Of a stretch of DNA of 64,000 nt, positions 8,545 through 16,486 are shown one piece after another. The notes beneath the pieces were generated by a model, which was not told the DNA's origin, did no database searches, and saw only the letters and a list, made by a program, of their open reading frames with translations. The stretch comes from Sedimenticola selenatireducens. GTDB lineage: Bacteria; Pseudomonadota; Gammaproteobacteria; Chromatiales; Chromatiaceae. The stretch's first letter is position 1. Each line of letters opens with the position of its first letter. The DNA lies in assembly GCF_007625115.1 (NCBI RefSeq), contig NZ_VMNH01000009.1:62001-126000 (forward strand), in the 5' to 3' direction. Position numbers and translations under genes: made by a program.

Positions 8545-9060
8545 ATGAGTGTAGTAGTGATCGGTTTGGGAAATGTTCTGCTGTCCGATGAAGGGTTGGG
8601 TGTACGTGCCGTCGAGTTGCTTGAGCAACGCTACATCCTGCCTGAATCTGTTGAAGTGATTGATGGTGGCACCTCAGCCATGGATCTGCTCAATCCGCTC
8701 AGTAATAACGATCATGTCATCATTGCAGACTCGGTTAAGACCGGTGCAGCACCTTGCACGTTAGTCCGGCTTGCAGATGAACAGGTCCCCAAGTTCTTTC
8801 AGACCAAGATATCGCCGCATCAAATTGGTCTCTCTGATCTGTTGGCCCTGCTGACGGTACAAGGGCAAGCCCCTAAAAAGATCACGATCATTGGCATGGT
8901 ACCTGAATCTTTCGCCACTCATATCGGTTTGACTGAGGGTGTATCCGCCAAGATGGATGAAATGGTCGAACTGTTGGTGGATGAATTGCGTTCGCTTGGC
9001 ATTGCAGTAAAACCCAGGCAGGATGGAGCCCAGGGCTTCTGGGCAGAAGCAGAACAGTAA
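8545..9060 (+). CDS. hybD: Hydrogenase maturation endopeptidase HybD
   Basis: Nickel-sensing peptidase that clips the C-terminal tail from the HybC precursor. From ATG 8545 the protein has 171 aa and opens VVVIGLGNVLLSDEG. The three metal-coordinating residues known from HybD are at the expected places: E16 (DEG), D62 (ADS) and H92 (SPHQ). I prefer ATG 8545 (preceded by GGAGACG) to an upstream in-frame start at 8374, because the extension would lie within the terminator and the palindromic repeat and has no family match. It is separated from hybC by 189 bases carrying those two elements, so it may be expressed at a different level from the structural genes. Confidence 0.94.
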   Translation: MSVVVIGLGNVLLSDEGLGVRAVELLEQRYILPESVEVIDGGTSAMDLLNPLSNNDHVIIADSVKTGAAPCTLVRLADEQVPKFFQTKISPHQIGLSDLLALLTVQGQAPKKITIIGMVPESFATHIGLTEGVSAKMDEMVELLVDELRSLGIAVKPRQDGAQGFWAEAEQ

Positions 9061-9086
9061 ACGGGACTGACAGGTTAGGTGAAGAT

Positions 9087-9395
9087 ATGTGTATCGGAAT
9101 TCCTATGCAAGTTATTGAACAGCGTGATTTGATGGCGTTGTGTCGGGGACGTGGGCGGGAAGAGATGGTCAATACCATGTTGATTGGCCCGCAGGCGCCA
9201 GGTACCTGGGTTTTGAATTTCATTGGTTCGGCTCGGGAAGTGTTGACTGAAGACGAGGCGAAGCAGACCAACAATGCTTTGGATGCCATGGAACAGATTA
9301 TGAGTGGCAATGATGAAGTGGATATTGATACCTATTTTGCCGATCTGACCGATCGGAACCGCACCCCTGGTTCTTTTCCTACCGATAAGAGTTGA
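9087..9395 (+). CDS. hybG: Hydrogenase maturation chaperone HypC/HybG family
   Basis: Small chaperone of 102 aa starting MCIGIPMQV. The essential Cys2 binds HypD and the iron centre and delivers Fe(CN)2CO to the large-subunit precursor. In E. coli, HybG is the HypC paralogue dedicated mainly to Hyd-2, and position inside the hyb cluster supports that name; strictly it is HypC/HybG family. AGGTGAAG precedes the ATG. The general maturation genes hypA, B, D, E and F are not in the window, so they must be elsewhere. Confidence 0.92.
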   Translation: MCIGIPMQVIEQRDLMALCRGRGREEMVNTMLIGPQAPGTWVLNFIGSAREVLTEDEAKQTNNALDAMEQIMSGNDEVDIDTYFADLTDRNRTPGSFPTDKS

Positions 9396-9402
9396 ATGAT
9401 TG

Positions 9403-9936
9403 ATGTCACACCCTGCTTTTTATTCCAATAATCCTGCCGAGTTGATCACCCAAGCGTTTAGACAGATCGAGCAGAATCAGATGCAGGGATTGCCGGTCTG
9501 CAATGAGCAATTGACGACTGAAATTGTTGGGCTAACGCGTTTCCAAGCATTTTGGGTGGGTGCTTTGATTACCCCCTGGACACTCCAATTGATCATGTTG
9601 CCTGCCACCGCCGATGCAGAGCAGTTGGTTGAAAGTGATCATAGAACTTATGAATTTCCTCAGGGCAAGGTCGTTTTCATGACGACTGAAAATGAAGCGC
9701 TTGGCCCCTATCAATCTTGCGCCCTGATGTCGCCGCTGCACAGCTTTGAAACACAAGAACAGATCAGACAGACCGCGGTGGAAGTGATGGAGTTGATGTT
9801 CCAACCGCCTGCGGAAGTTGAACAGACGCAATCCGTTCAGGTAGCAGTGCCTGGACGTCTTGATATTGATCGGGAGTCGAAATCGACCGAGAAGAGTGGA
9901 TCGCGGCGCGATTTTCTCAGGGGTGCCCTGAAGTAG
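9403..9936 (+). CDS. hybE: Hydrogenase assembly chaperone HybE, with C-terminal twin-arginine motif
   Basis: HybE/HupJ-family cytoplasmic chaperone that binds the Tat signal of the small subunit and prevents premature export. The 177-aa protein has the family pattern (VGLTRFQAFWVGALITPWTLQLIMLP, FPQGKVVFM, CALMSPLHSFETQEQIRQTA). The ATG at 9403 is used; a TTG directly before it is an alternative. Residues 167-177 read SRRDFLRGALK, ending at the stop, a near copy of the SRRDF Tat motif in hybO and hybA. A C-terminal Tat-like motif cannot act as a normal export signal and may mimic the cargo peptide. Last gene of the cluster, followed by a strong terminator. Confidence 0.9.
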   Translation: MSHPAFYSNNPAELITQAFRQIEQNQMQGLPVCNEQLTTEIVGLTRFQAFWVGALITPWTLQLIMLPATADAEQLVESDHRTYEFPQGKVVFMTTENEALGPYQSCALMSPLHSFETQEQIRQTAVEVMELMFQPPAEVEQTQSVQVAVPGRLDIDRESKSTEKSGSRRDFLRGALK

Positions 9937-9960
9937 ATCTTTGTGTTACCAGGTATTTAT

Positions 9961-9990
9961 AAAAGCGCCGATCAATTGATCGGCACTTTT
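9961..9990. terminator. Bidirectional terminator between hybE and rubredoxin reductase
   Basis: GCCGATCAATTGATCGGC (9967-9984) is a perfect palindrome flanked by AAAA on the left and TTTT on the right, lying between two convergent genes, so it can end transcription from both sides. Confidence 0.8.
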
Positions 9991-9993
9991 CGT

Positions 9994-11124
9994 TTACATC
10001 GCCTTCAGTAGCGCCGCCTTCTCTTCAACTGCCTCTCCGGTCAGAGCAAAACCAAGCAGGGTTCCATCAGCCGATTTGAATAGGCATTTGGTACCCTGTG
10101 TGGCTGCTTCGATCTCCCATCCACCCTCTGTGCCACGCGGTGCAGGTGCTACAACAATCGGATGGGCGGGCGTCTTGATGGTGACTGGCATTGCCGGATA
10201 AACCACTTCAGAAGGTGTGCCCGTCAATGTCTTGGCCAGGGCTCGTGCGCCAATCATCAGTGGCATGACAAACGGGAGATTCTGTCCTTCAACCTCTGCA
10301 CAGTCACCCAGGGCATAGATATCGGGTTGACTAGTGGCCAGAAAACGATCGGTAACAATGCCGCGTTCTGTTTTCAGTCCGGTTACTTCTGCCAGTTTCA
10401 CATCGGGTTTAAGACCGATGGCGGATAACATCACATCGGCCTGCACCTTGTCGCCATTCGCCAGAGTCAGCTCATAACCATTCTCAGCATGATTGATTGA
10501 TTCAGCCACGGTACCGAGTTGCCATTTGATGCCAATATCGCTGAGTCCTTGTTGCAAGGCTTTTCCGGCAGCCTCGGGCAACAGGGTGCTGATTGGGTAG
10601 GGGTCAGGGCCGATCAGGGTGATGGCGCGTCCAGAGACGGCGAGATCATTGGCAAATTCACAGCCAATCAAACCCGGGCCGATAATGGCAACCCGTTCAG
10701 CCTTTTCGATCTTGGTGCGGAACTGGGTGTACTCCTCTATATCGTTGACCGATAGAAGATCGTCAGCCGCATCACCTTTAAAAGGCAGGCGAATCGGACG
10801 TGCACCCGTTGCCAGTACCAATTTGTCGTAGTGAACCGTTCCTGCGGTATCCGTCTCCAGTGAATGGGCATCACCATCAACGGTTGTTACTCGGGTATGG
10901 GTATGGATCACCGCATTCAGCCGTTCTGCCATGGTCGCGGCATCTGCCGAGATGATCTGTTCAGGCTGCTTCCCCTGAATCAGGGCGTTTGAAAGAGCGG
11001 GTTTTGGATAGGCGTAACCGTTGTCAGCCGTGATCAGAACAAGCGGCACCTCACTGTCGATTTTACGTATCTCACGGGCCAGGCTATAGCCCGCCATACC
11101 CGTTCCAATTATCACGATAGACAT
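9994..11124 (-). CDS. Rubredoxin-NAD(P)+ reductase (FAD-dependent)
   Basis: Class of pyridine-nucleotide disulfide oxidoreductase fold enzymes that pass electrons from NAD(P)H to rubredoxin. An N-terminal FAD dinucleotide fold (VIIGTGMAGYSLARE, residues 3-17), LVLATGARPIRLPF, a second NAD fold (VAIIGPGLIGCEFANDL) and the FAD-contacting DIYALGDCAEV are visible. Length 376 aa agrees with RubB/AlkT-type enzymes. The rubredoxin gene (11245-11409) and rubrerythrin (11455-11931) lie directly upstream on the same strand, giving a complete NAD(P)H to rubredoxin to rubrerythrin chain for peroxide reduction. Confidence 0.88.
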   Translation of the reverse strand: MSIVIIGTGMAGYSLAREIRKIDSEVPLVLITADNGYAYPKPALSNALIQGKQPEQIISADAATMAERLNAVIHTHTRVTTVDGDAHSLETDTAGTVHYDKLVLATGARPIRLPFKGDAADDLLSVNDIEEYTQFRTKIEKAERVAIIGPGLIGCEFANDLAVSGRAITLIGPDPYPISTLLPEAAGKALQQGLSDIGIKWQLGTVAESINHAENGYELTLANGDKVQADVMLSAIGLKPDVKLAEVTGLKTERGIVTDRFLATSQPDIYALGDCAEVEGQNLPFVMPLMIGARALAKTLTGTPSEVVYPAMPVTIKTPAHPIVVAPAPRGTEGGWEIEAATQGTKCLFKSADGTLLGFALTGEAVEEKAALLKAM

Positions 11125-11145
11125 AGTTTTTACCCTTTGTTACTG

Positions 11146-11228
11146 ACCTGCTTACTTCAGTCAGCAGGTAATTGCAGTTGCTTGTATGGGGTGTTTGGTC
11201 TGTCTGTGCAATCCCTTGCAACAGACAG
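11146..11228 (-). other. Two stem-loops between the rubredoxin and rubredoxin reductase genes
   Basis: ACCTGC (11146-11151) pairs with GCAGGT (11164-11169), and CTGTCTGT (11200-11207) pairs with ACAGACAG (11221-11228). Neither is followed by a T tract on the transcribed strand. They may be RNA processing or stability elements that set different levels for rubredoxin and its reductase. Confidence 0.4.
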
Positions 11229-11244
11229 TGTCAGGGTAGGTGAA

Positions 11245-11409
11245 TTAGACCTCGACCATCTCGAAATCATCCTTGGATGTACCACAGTCTGGGCACTCCC
11301 AATCGTCAGGAATATCTTCCCACTTGGTGCCGGCTGGAATGCCCTCATCAGGGATGCCAACGGCTTCGTCATAGATAAAGTCACATACAATACACTTATA
11401 CTTTTTCAT
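11245..11409 (-). CDS. Rubredoxin, 54 aa
   Basis: A short gene of 54 codons starting ATG-AAA-AAG at 11409. The protein has the two rubredoxin iron knuckles, CIVC (C6, C9) and CPDC (C39, C42), the aromatic YKC start, [21 protein letters not shown], and the usual acidic tail. It binds one Fe(Cys)4 and carries single electrons in the cytoplasm. It lies 45 bases downstream of the rubrerythrin gene and upstream of a rubredoxin reductase, so it should be the shuttle between them. The sequence match is essentially full length, so this is a secure small gene. Confidence 0.96.
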   Translation of the reverse strand: MKKYKCIVCDFIYDEAVGIPDEGIPAGTKWEDIPDDWECPDCGTSKDDFEMVEV

Positions 11410-11454
11410 CACTGTTCCCTCTTTAATTAATTCAGTAATACTTTATGGTTCTAA

Positions 11455-11931
11455 TTAGCTGGCGACATTCTTCAGCGCATCACGATAGTGATTGGCATGC
11501 CGCTCTTCAACCTTGGTCAAAGCATTGAAGCGTTTGGCGGCAGTATCCAGCAAGCGGCTGAAGCGTTCCGCATGTTCAGCGGATTCGGCAATCTGCTCAT
11601 CCATCTCTTTCACCGCGTCGTCATTCTTCTCTTGCAAGGCGGTGTGGCGGAACTCAGGATACATCTCCGTATATTCGTATGTTTCACCTTCAATGGCCAG
11701 TTCTAACATCCGTTCTACGGTTAATGTGTCTTTGGGGTAGAGCAGATCAAGATGACCAAAGGCATGGGCTGTCTCCTGCTGCGCAGTATTTTCAAATACC
11801 GCAGCCACGTCATCAGCGCCTAATTCACGGCACAATTTGGCGAAGTAGAGGTATTTACGGTTTGCCATGGATTCACCGGCAAAGGCTGCCTCAAGGTTCT
11901 TTACAGTCTTTGAAATAGTTAATTCAGTCAT
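11455..11931 (-). CDS. Rubrerythrin-family diiron protein (lacks the rubredoxin domain)
   Basis: A 158-aa ferritin-like four-helix protein with paired ExxH-type diiron ligands (QQETAHAFGH at about 50-60, and EERHANHY near 142-149) and the opening NLEAAFAGESMANRKYLYFAK typical of rubrerythrins. Classical rubrerythrin ends in a rubredoxin domain; here that domain is absent, but a free rubredoxin gene follows 45 bases downstream and can supply it. The family reduces hydrogen peroxide to water in the cytoplasm. The gene is divergent from oxyR with a 101-base shared promoter region, implying control by peroxide. Confidence 0.9.
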   Translation of the reverse strand: MTELTISKTVKNLEAAFAGESMANRKYLYFAKLCRELGADDVAAVFENTAQQETAHAFGHLDLLYPKDTLTVERMLELAIEGETYEYTEMYPEFRHTALQEKNDDAVKEMDEQIAESAEHAERFSRLLDTAAKRFNALTKVEERHANHYRDALKNVAS

Positions 11932-12032
11932 CTCATTTCTCCTGGTGTTGAATTCGATGGATGTAGGTTACTGAATGGTGTAAATTCGATCCAATTGAAT
12001 TAAAAAATAGTATTAATGGAGAAAAGCGATTA

Positions 12033-12935
12033 ATGAATCTACCGACACTTAGACAGCTTCATTATCTGGTCACGGTGGTGGAGTTATGTCATTTCGGCCA
12101 AGCGGCAGAACGCTGCTTTGTTACTCAATCAACCTTGAGTACGGCTATTCAGGAGCTGGAAGGGCTGCTCGGTGTTCAACTGCTTGAGCGCACTAAGCGC
12201 AAGGTGATCCCCACCAAGCTGGGTATCGACCTGGCCAACAAGGCCCGGGAGATCATCAGCATGACCGAATCACTGGTACTGGACGCCCAGGTAGATCGTA
12301 AACCACTCAGCGGTGCGCTAAAGCTGGGAGTGATCCCTACCATCAGTCCTTTTCTTCTACCCAAGGTACTGCCGGGCGTCCGCACAACCTTTGCCGATCT
12401 GGAGCTTTATCTGCTGGAAGATCAGACCCAGCATTTGCTGGAGCGGCTATCCGCGGGTGAACTGGACTGCGCTATCCTGGCTCTGCCGTTTGATCTGGGT
12501 GGGTTGGAACAGCAGGTGTTCTGGCAGGAGGACTTCCTGGTCGCCTTCCCGGCCGGGCATCCTCTCAGTGAAGGAGGACCCATCGCCTCAAGGGCCTTAC
12601 CCGGTAATGAATTACTGTTGCTCGAAAAGGGCCACTGCCTGCGCGATCATGCCTTGGCTGTCTGTCATATGAAGGCAGTAGCCAATCGAGCCTCGTTTCA
12701 AGGCACCAGTCTCTACACCTTGGTACAGATGGTAGCAGGCGGGCAGGGCATCACCTTTCTTCCAGAGATGGCGGTCAATGATGACTTTTTGGCACAGAAC
12801 CAGATTGCCGTACGTCCACTGGCCGAGAAGGGACCACATCGTGAATTAAGCCTAGTGTGGCGAGCCTCCTATCATCGCAAGGCTGATTTGGCTCTCCTGG
12901 CGAACTGTATGCATGGCTTGTTGGAGAAGGGGTAG
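12033..12935 (+). CDS. oxyR: Hydrogen peroxide sensor/regulator OxyR
   Basis: LysR-type regulator of 300 aa with an N-terminal winged helix (LRQLHYLVTVVELCHFGQAAERCFVTQSTLSTAIQELE) and a periplasmic-binding-like sensor domain. The OxyR signature EKGHCLRDHALAVC gives C202 and C211, nine residues apart like C199 and C208 of E. coli OxyR, which form the redox-active disulfide. This separates it from other LysR proteins. It is divergently transcribed from the rubrerythrin-rubredoxin-reductase operon and is the obvious regulator of it. I did not find an unambiguous OxyR binding site in the 101-base gap. Confidence 0.92.
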   Translation: MNLPTLRQLHYLVTVVELCHFGQAAERCFVTQSTLSTAIQELEGLLGVQLLERTKRKVIPTKLGIDLANKAREIISMTESLVLDAQVDRKPLSGALKLGVIPTISPFLLPKVLPGVRTTFADLELYLLEDQTQHLLERLSAGELDCAILALPFDLGGLEQQVFWQEDFLVAFPAGHPLSEGGPIASRALPGNELLLLEKGHCLRDHALAVCHMKAVANRASFQGTSLYTLVQMVAGGQGITFLPEMAVNDDFLAQNQIAVRPLAEKGPHRELSLVWRASYHRKADLALLANCMHGLLEKG

Positions 12936-12993
12936 TTGGCCATTGGTGTAAAAGTGCGCTTTTTTAAACGTTAGTTACCAGTATCAAGCTAGT

Positions 12994-13007
12994 TTGACCT
13001 TTATCAT
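12994..13007 (+). promoter_or_regulatory. FNR/DNR-like box upstream of norE-like gene
   Basis: TTGACCTTTATCAT matches the FNR/DNR consensus TTGAT-N4-ATCAA at 8 of 10 positions. Its centre is about 35 bases before the ATG at 13035, too close for a standard -41.5 activator site unless the start is the next ATG at 13044 or the site represses. Moderate to low confidence. Confidence 0.4.
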
Positions 13008-13034
13008 AGATCCACCCGATAGCATTCATGAATA

Positions 13035-13655
13035 ATGGACACGATGACTACCCCTTTGACAGAGCCTATTTATGCACAACCAAGTGCTAGTGTAGATGAT
13101 CACAACAGGGTGCCAGGAAACAGTGGCATCTGGGTCGGTATCTTCTGCGTACTAGTAGAATTTTTTCTGCTCTTTATTGTTTACTTCGTTGCCAAGGCGC
13201 ATCACCCTGAAGCCTTCCAGACTGGACCCGATAAACTCGTCACTCTAGCGGGTGTAACGATTACATTGCTTTTATTGACCAGTGGTTATTGCATGGTTAA
13301 GGCGGTTGAGTCGATCCGAAAGGACGCTGCGACCAGGGCATTCCGCTGGGTCATACTGGCGTTCATCCTGGGTTGTGGTTATCCACTGGTTAAATATTTT
13401 GAAATCCAGTGGAACATGGCACATGGCGTCGATACCAAGGCGGGTATTTTTTACACGGTCTATTACTACCTCACACTTAATCATCTCGTGCATGTGTTCT
13501 GGGGGTTGTTGGGGCTTGGTTGGGTCGCTGTACGCACCCATCGCGGTATCTACACATCAAAAGACTACAGTGGCCTGGAAGCGGCGGCGGTCTATTGGCA
13601 CACCACCGATGTCATCTGGCTGGCGATTTTTCCCTTCTTCTACATATTGAGGTGA
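13035..13655 (+). CDS. norE: Cytochrome c oxidase subunit III-like protein (NorE type)
   Basis: Integral membrane protein of 206 aa of the heme-copper oxidase subunit III family, with about five transmembrane segments and the motifs GIWVGIFCVLVEFFLLF, LNHLVHVFWGLLGLGWV and AAVYWHTTDVIWLAIFPFFYI. Short, solitary subunit III proteins of this kind next to a norF-like gene are called NorE and assist nitric oxide reductase in denitrifiers. No norCB or oxidase subunit I is in the window, so the partner enzyme is unknown. An ATG at 13044 is an alternative start. One base separates it from the next gene. Confidence 0.75.
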   Translation: MDTMTTPLTEPIYAQPSASVDDHNRVPGNSGIWVGIFCVLVEFFLLFIVYFVAKAHHPEAFQTGPDKLVTLAGVTITLLLLTSGYCMVKAVESIRKDAATRAFRWVILAFILGCGYPLVKYFEIQWNMAHGVDTKAGIFYTVYYYLTLNHLVHVFWGLLGLGWVAVRTHRGIYTSKDYSGLEAAAVYWHTTDVIWLAIFPFFYILR

Positions 13656-13656
13656 A

Positions 13657-13950
13657 ATGGGAAAGATGAATATTGGACATGCAGAAAAAATATGGTTGCT
13701 GCTGATTGGCCTGACAGTGGCGGGTGCCTGGTTCGCAGAAACGGGACATCCCGGCTGGCCTTTGACCTTGATTGTTGCAGGACTGATCGCATTTAAAGGT
13801 CGCATGGTAGTCGATCACTACATGGAGATGAGTCGTGCCAATGCGCGCATTCGCCATGTCCTCTATACCTTCATAACGATAGTCCCTCTATTGGTTATCT
13901 TCAGTCATGGTTGGGGTGATCTATTCAGACGGCTGACAACGTTGAACTGA
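13657..13950 (+). CDS. norF: NorF-like small membrane protein (cytochrome oxidase subunit IV family)
   Basis: A 97-aa protein with three hydrophobic segments and the family patterns AWFAETGHPGW and AFKGRMVVDHYMEM, found in prokaryotic cytochrome c oxidase subunit IV and NorF proteins. It starts one base after the norE-like gene and clearly belongs to the same operon. NorF proteins accompany nitric oxide reductase or terminal oxidases, but the catalytic subunits are not nearby. The role here is inferred from the pair. Confidence 0.7.
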   Translation: MGKMNIGHAEKIWLLLIGLTVAGAWFAETGHPGWPLTLIVAGLIAFKGRMVVDHYMEMSRANARIRHVLYTFITIVPLLVIFSHGWGDLFRRLTTLN

Positions 13951-14244
13951 GCTGTTGATATAACCTTGCTTGCGTAATCATAGAAACTCAGAACCTATTA
14001 GCTTCTGTAGTGGATAAGACGAAAAATCAATTCCGCGCCATGCGGCAGGTTACCTCGTTCCAGCGTGGTTCAATAGCGCACTAAAAATATTACTCAGGAT
14101 AAATGGGATGCCTTGGTGCTTATGACGCTTGAGCAATACCTCTGGCAATCTGTCCAATATGACTGATTCATTAATTGGGATTGTAGGCGGATGGCTAAAG
14201 CAAGAAACAGTGTATACCCGCATAGATATAACTACGGAAACCTA
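13951..14244. other. Non-coding stretch upstream of the multiheme/FccAB locus
   Basis: About 290 bases with no credible gene: no start with a ribosome site and no family match in any frame. The distal end runs into the FNR-type promoter. Nothing else recognisable. Confidence 0.5.
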
Positions 14245-14286
14245 TTGATGTTTATCAAGTAATAACCCTGCTTACATTGTTACTTT
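14245..14286 (+). promoter_or_regulatory. Perfect FNR/DNR-type box with matching -10 element
   Basis: TTGATGTTTATCAA (14245-14258) is a perfect TTGAT-N4-ATCAA palindrome. A -10-like TACTTT lies at 14281-14286. If transcription starts near 14293, the box centre is at -41.5, the spacing of a class II FNR-activated promoter. The leader to the ATG at 14469 would be about 175 bases. This predicts induction of the multiheme cytochrome-fccAB genes when oxygen is low (FNR) or with nitric oxide (DNR). Confidence 0.75.
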
Positions 14287-14468
14287 ATTCTGGCGGGAGA
14301 TCTGTAGGGTGGGGTTTTATTGTTATCTAAGGGGCATATTCCCTGAATTCTGATCTCTGACTTTTTAAGCTTGTACGTTCCTGTACGCCATTTTGTTGTG
14401 TTCCGGAATGTTCTATAGCTTCTGCCTTGTTGCAGCGGTTGTGTCTCATAAACTGCAGGGATCACGAG

Positions 14469-16451
14469 ATGTCAAAGATCAGCCTTAAATACTCGACCTG
14501 GTTCGCCTTCCTCTTATTTATTGCCGTTGTTTTCCCTTTATCAGCCACTGAGAATGGTGTGGCCACGTTGCTAGGCGAAGAGATCCCCCACGGCTTTGAC
14601 CCCAAGACGGGCAAGCGCATCATACCGAATGAACGCTGCCTGACATGTCACGGCGATGAGAAACAACAAACTGATGTGCGGGATGATGGCAGTCCGGTCA
14701 AGATCTTTGTTCATCGCAAAGAGATTGAGGCGAGTGTTCACGGCGAACAGAGCTGCAACAGCTGCCACGTAACGATCGAACGCGTCCCTCACCGCAAGGC
14801 ACCGGCCGTGATTGTTGGCTGTATCGACTGTCACAAGGAGACCTGGGACGAATACAAAAATGATCTCGACGGCAAACATGACCGCCTCAAAGTGGTTAAT
14901 GAGCAGATCGACAGCTTTATGCAGTCGGTCCATGCCCAACCCAGCAAACTTGATCAATCACAGACCAATGCCACCTGCTATGACTGTCATGATGCGCATA
15001 ACGTCGGTGAGCTGGGCAGTATTCAGCGTGCCGAGAAACGCCTGAAAAACCCGGAGGTATGTGGACGTTGTCACGAGAAAGAACTGGTCGCCTACAAAAC
15101 CTCTGATCACGGTAAGGCTGTTCTGGAGAAAGGTGACAGCGAGTCGGCGGTCTGTTCTGACTGCCACACCACCCATGACATCAGTTCACCCGAGAGCGAC
15201 AAAGCCAAACGAGCGATCACCAAAAATTGCGGCGACTGTCACGAGGATGCCCAGCGCACTTACTTCGACTCATATCACGGCCAGGTGCATCGTCTCGGCT
15301 ACACCAATACCGCCAAGTGCCACGACTGCCACGGCGGTCATGAGGTTAAGGGTGCAGATGACCCCACTTCAGAGATTCACGCCAACAATCGCCTGGAGAA
15401 CTGTAAGGTCTGTCACACCGAGGCCAATGAGAACTTCCTGACCTTCTGGCCCCATGGTGACGCGGACGACAGAGAAAACTATCCTGGTCTGTGGTTCTTC
15501 AAAATATTCATGCAAATCCTGATCTTCTCGGTCATGGCCTTCTTCTGGGTCCATGTCATGTTGTGGCTCTACCGCGAGGTGATGGACCGCATCCAGGGCA
15601 AGGGCTTTATCGAGGATATGGACAAGCCTGACATCGTCTACTTCCGCCGCTTCCCGCTTGTCTGGCGCTGGATTCATGGGTTGTTCGCGGTCTCTACCAT
15701 GACCCTGATTCTGACCGGTACCACGCTGCTGTTCTCACATACCAGTTGGGCCAAGGCCGTGGTGGTATTCCTGGGTGGTGTTGAGATGGAAGGCATAATT
15801 CACCGTACCGCTGCAGTGATCTGGCTCGGTATCTTTATCGCCCATCTGCTGATCGCCATCAGTAACATCTGGCGTAAGCGTGACGAATTCAAATGGTTTG
15901 GCAGTACATCGATGTTGCCCAATATGAAGGACGCCCGTGATCTGCGGGATATGTTCAAGTGGTTCTTCGGCAAGGGACCACGCCCCGAGTTCTCTCACTG
16001 GACTTACTGGCAGAAGTTTGATTACTGGGCTCCCTTCTGGGGTGCGGCCGTTATTGGTACCTCCGGTATTATGCTGTTCATGCCAGAGAAGACCGCCCTC
16101 TTCCTGCCGGGCTGGATGTTCAATATCGCCACCCTGGTACATGCTGAGGAGGCGCTGCTGGCCGCCATCTTCCTGAACTCGGTACACTTCTTCAACGTGC
16201 ACTTCAGGCCCGAGCGCTTCCCGATGAGTACCACCATCTTCACCGGCGCCATTCCCTTTGAGGAGTTCAGGCATGACCACAGTGAAGAGTACGAGCGGCT
16301 TGTCGCCAGCGGTGAGATCAACAATTACCTGGTCAGACGTCCCTCGCGGCGTGCCGACCTGGCAGCCTCCTTTATCACCAGCGTGTTGATCATGGCGGGT
16401 CTGGCCTTGCTTACCCTGGTGCTGATCGGCCTGGCCACCTCACCGAACTGA
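14469..16451 (+). CDS. Nine-heme cytochrome c fused to a membrane cytochrome b domain
   Basis: A 660-aa protein. After a signal/anchor helix (TWFAFLLFIAVVFPLSA) come nine CxxCH c-heme sites between C57 and about residue 316: CLTCH, CNSCH, CIDCH, CYDCH, CGRCH, CSDCH, CGDCH, CHDCH, CKVCH. Residues from about 339 to the end hold about six hydrophobic segments with candidate b-heme histidines (RWIHGLF, IIHRTAAVIWLGIFIAHLL, LVHAEEALLAAIFLNSVHFF), like cytochrome b561/FdnI-type quinone-reactive subunits. This layout suggests electron transfer between periplasmic donors and quinone. Start ATG 14469 is used rather than an upstream TTG because it gives a normal signal peptide. fccA starts 35 bases after its stop, and fccB follows. 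Confidence 0.9.
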   Translation: MSKISLKYSTWFAFLLFIAVVFPLSATENGVATLLGEEIPHGFDPKTGKRIIPNERCLTCHGDEKQQTDVRDDGSPVKIFVHRKEIEASVHGEQSCNSCHVTIERVPHRKAPAVIVGCIDCHKETWDEYKNDLDGKHDRLKVVNEQIDSFMQSVHAQPSKLDQSQTNATCYDCHDAHNVGELGSIQRAEKRLKNPEVCGRCHEKELVAYKTSDHGKAVLEKGDSESAVCSDCHTTHDISSPESDKAKRAITKNCGDCHEDAQRTYFDSYHGQVHRLGYTNTAKCHDCHGGHEVKGADDPTSEIHANNRLENCKVCHTEANENFLTFWPHGDADDRENYPGLWFFKIFMQILIFSVMAFFWVHVMLWLYREVMDRIQGKGFIEDMDKPDIVYFRRFPLVWRWIHGLFAVSTMTLILTGTTLLFSHTSWAKAVVVFLGGVEMEGIIHRTAAVIWLGIFIAHLLIAISNIWRKRDEFKWFGSTSMLPNMKDARDLRDMFKWFFGKGPRPEFSHWTYWQKFDYWAPFWGAAVIGTSGIMLFMPEKTALFLPGWMFNIATLVHAEEALLAAIFLNSVHFFNVHFRPERFPMSTTIFTGAIPFEEFRHDHSEEYERLVASGEINNYLVRRPSRRADLAASFITSVLIMAGLALLTLVLIGLATSPN

Positions 16452-16486
16452 TGATGGGAGCGGATAACATGCAGAGAGATAACATC

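Noticed and set aside
11932-12032. OxyR binding site between rubrerythrin and oxyR
   Set aside because: Only an isolated ATAG is present; the four-part ATAG-N7-CTAT pattern could not be fitted, although regulation is likely from context.
14280-14465. Short minus-strand open frame upstream of the multiheme gene
   Set aside because: Overlaps the FNR-type promoter and leader and has no family match.
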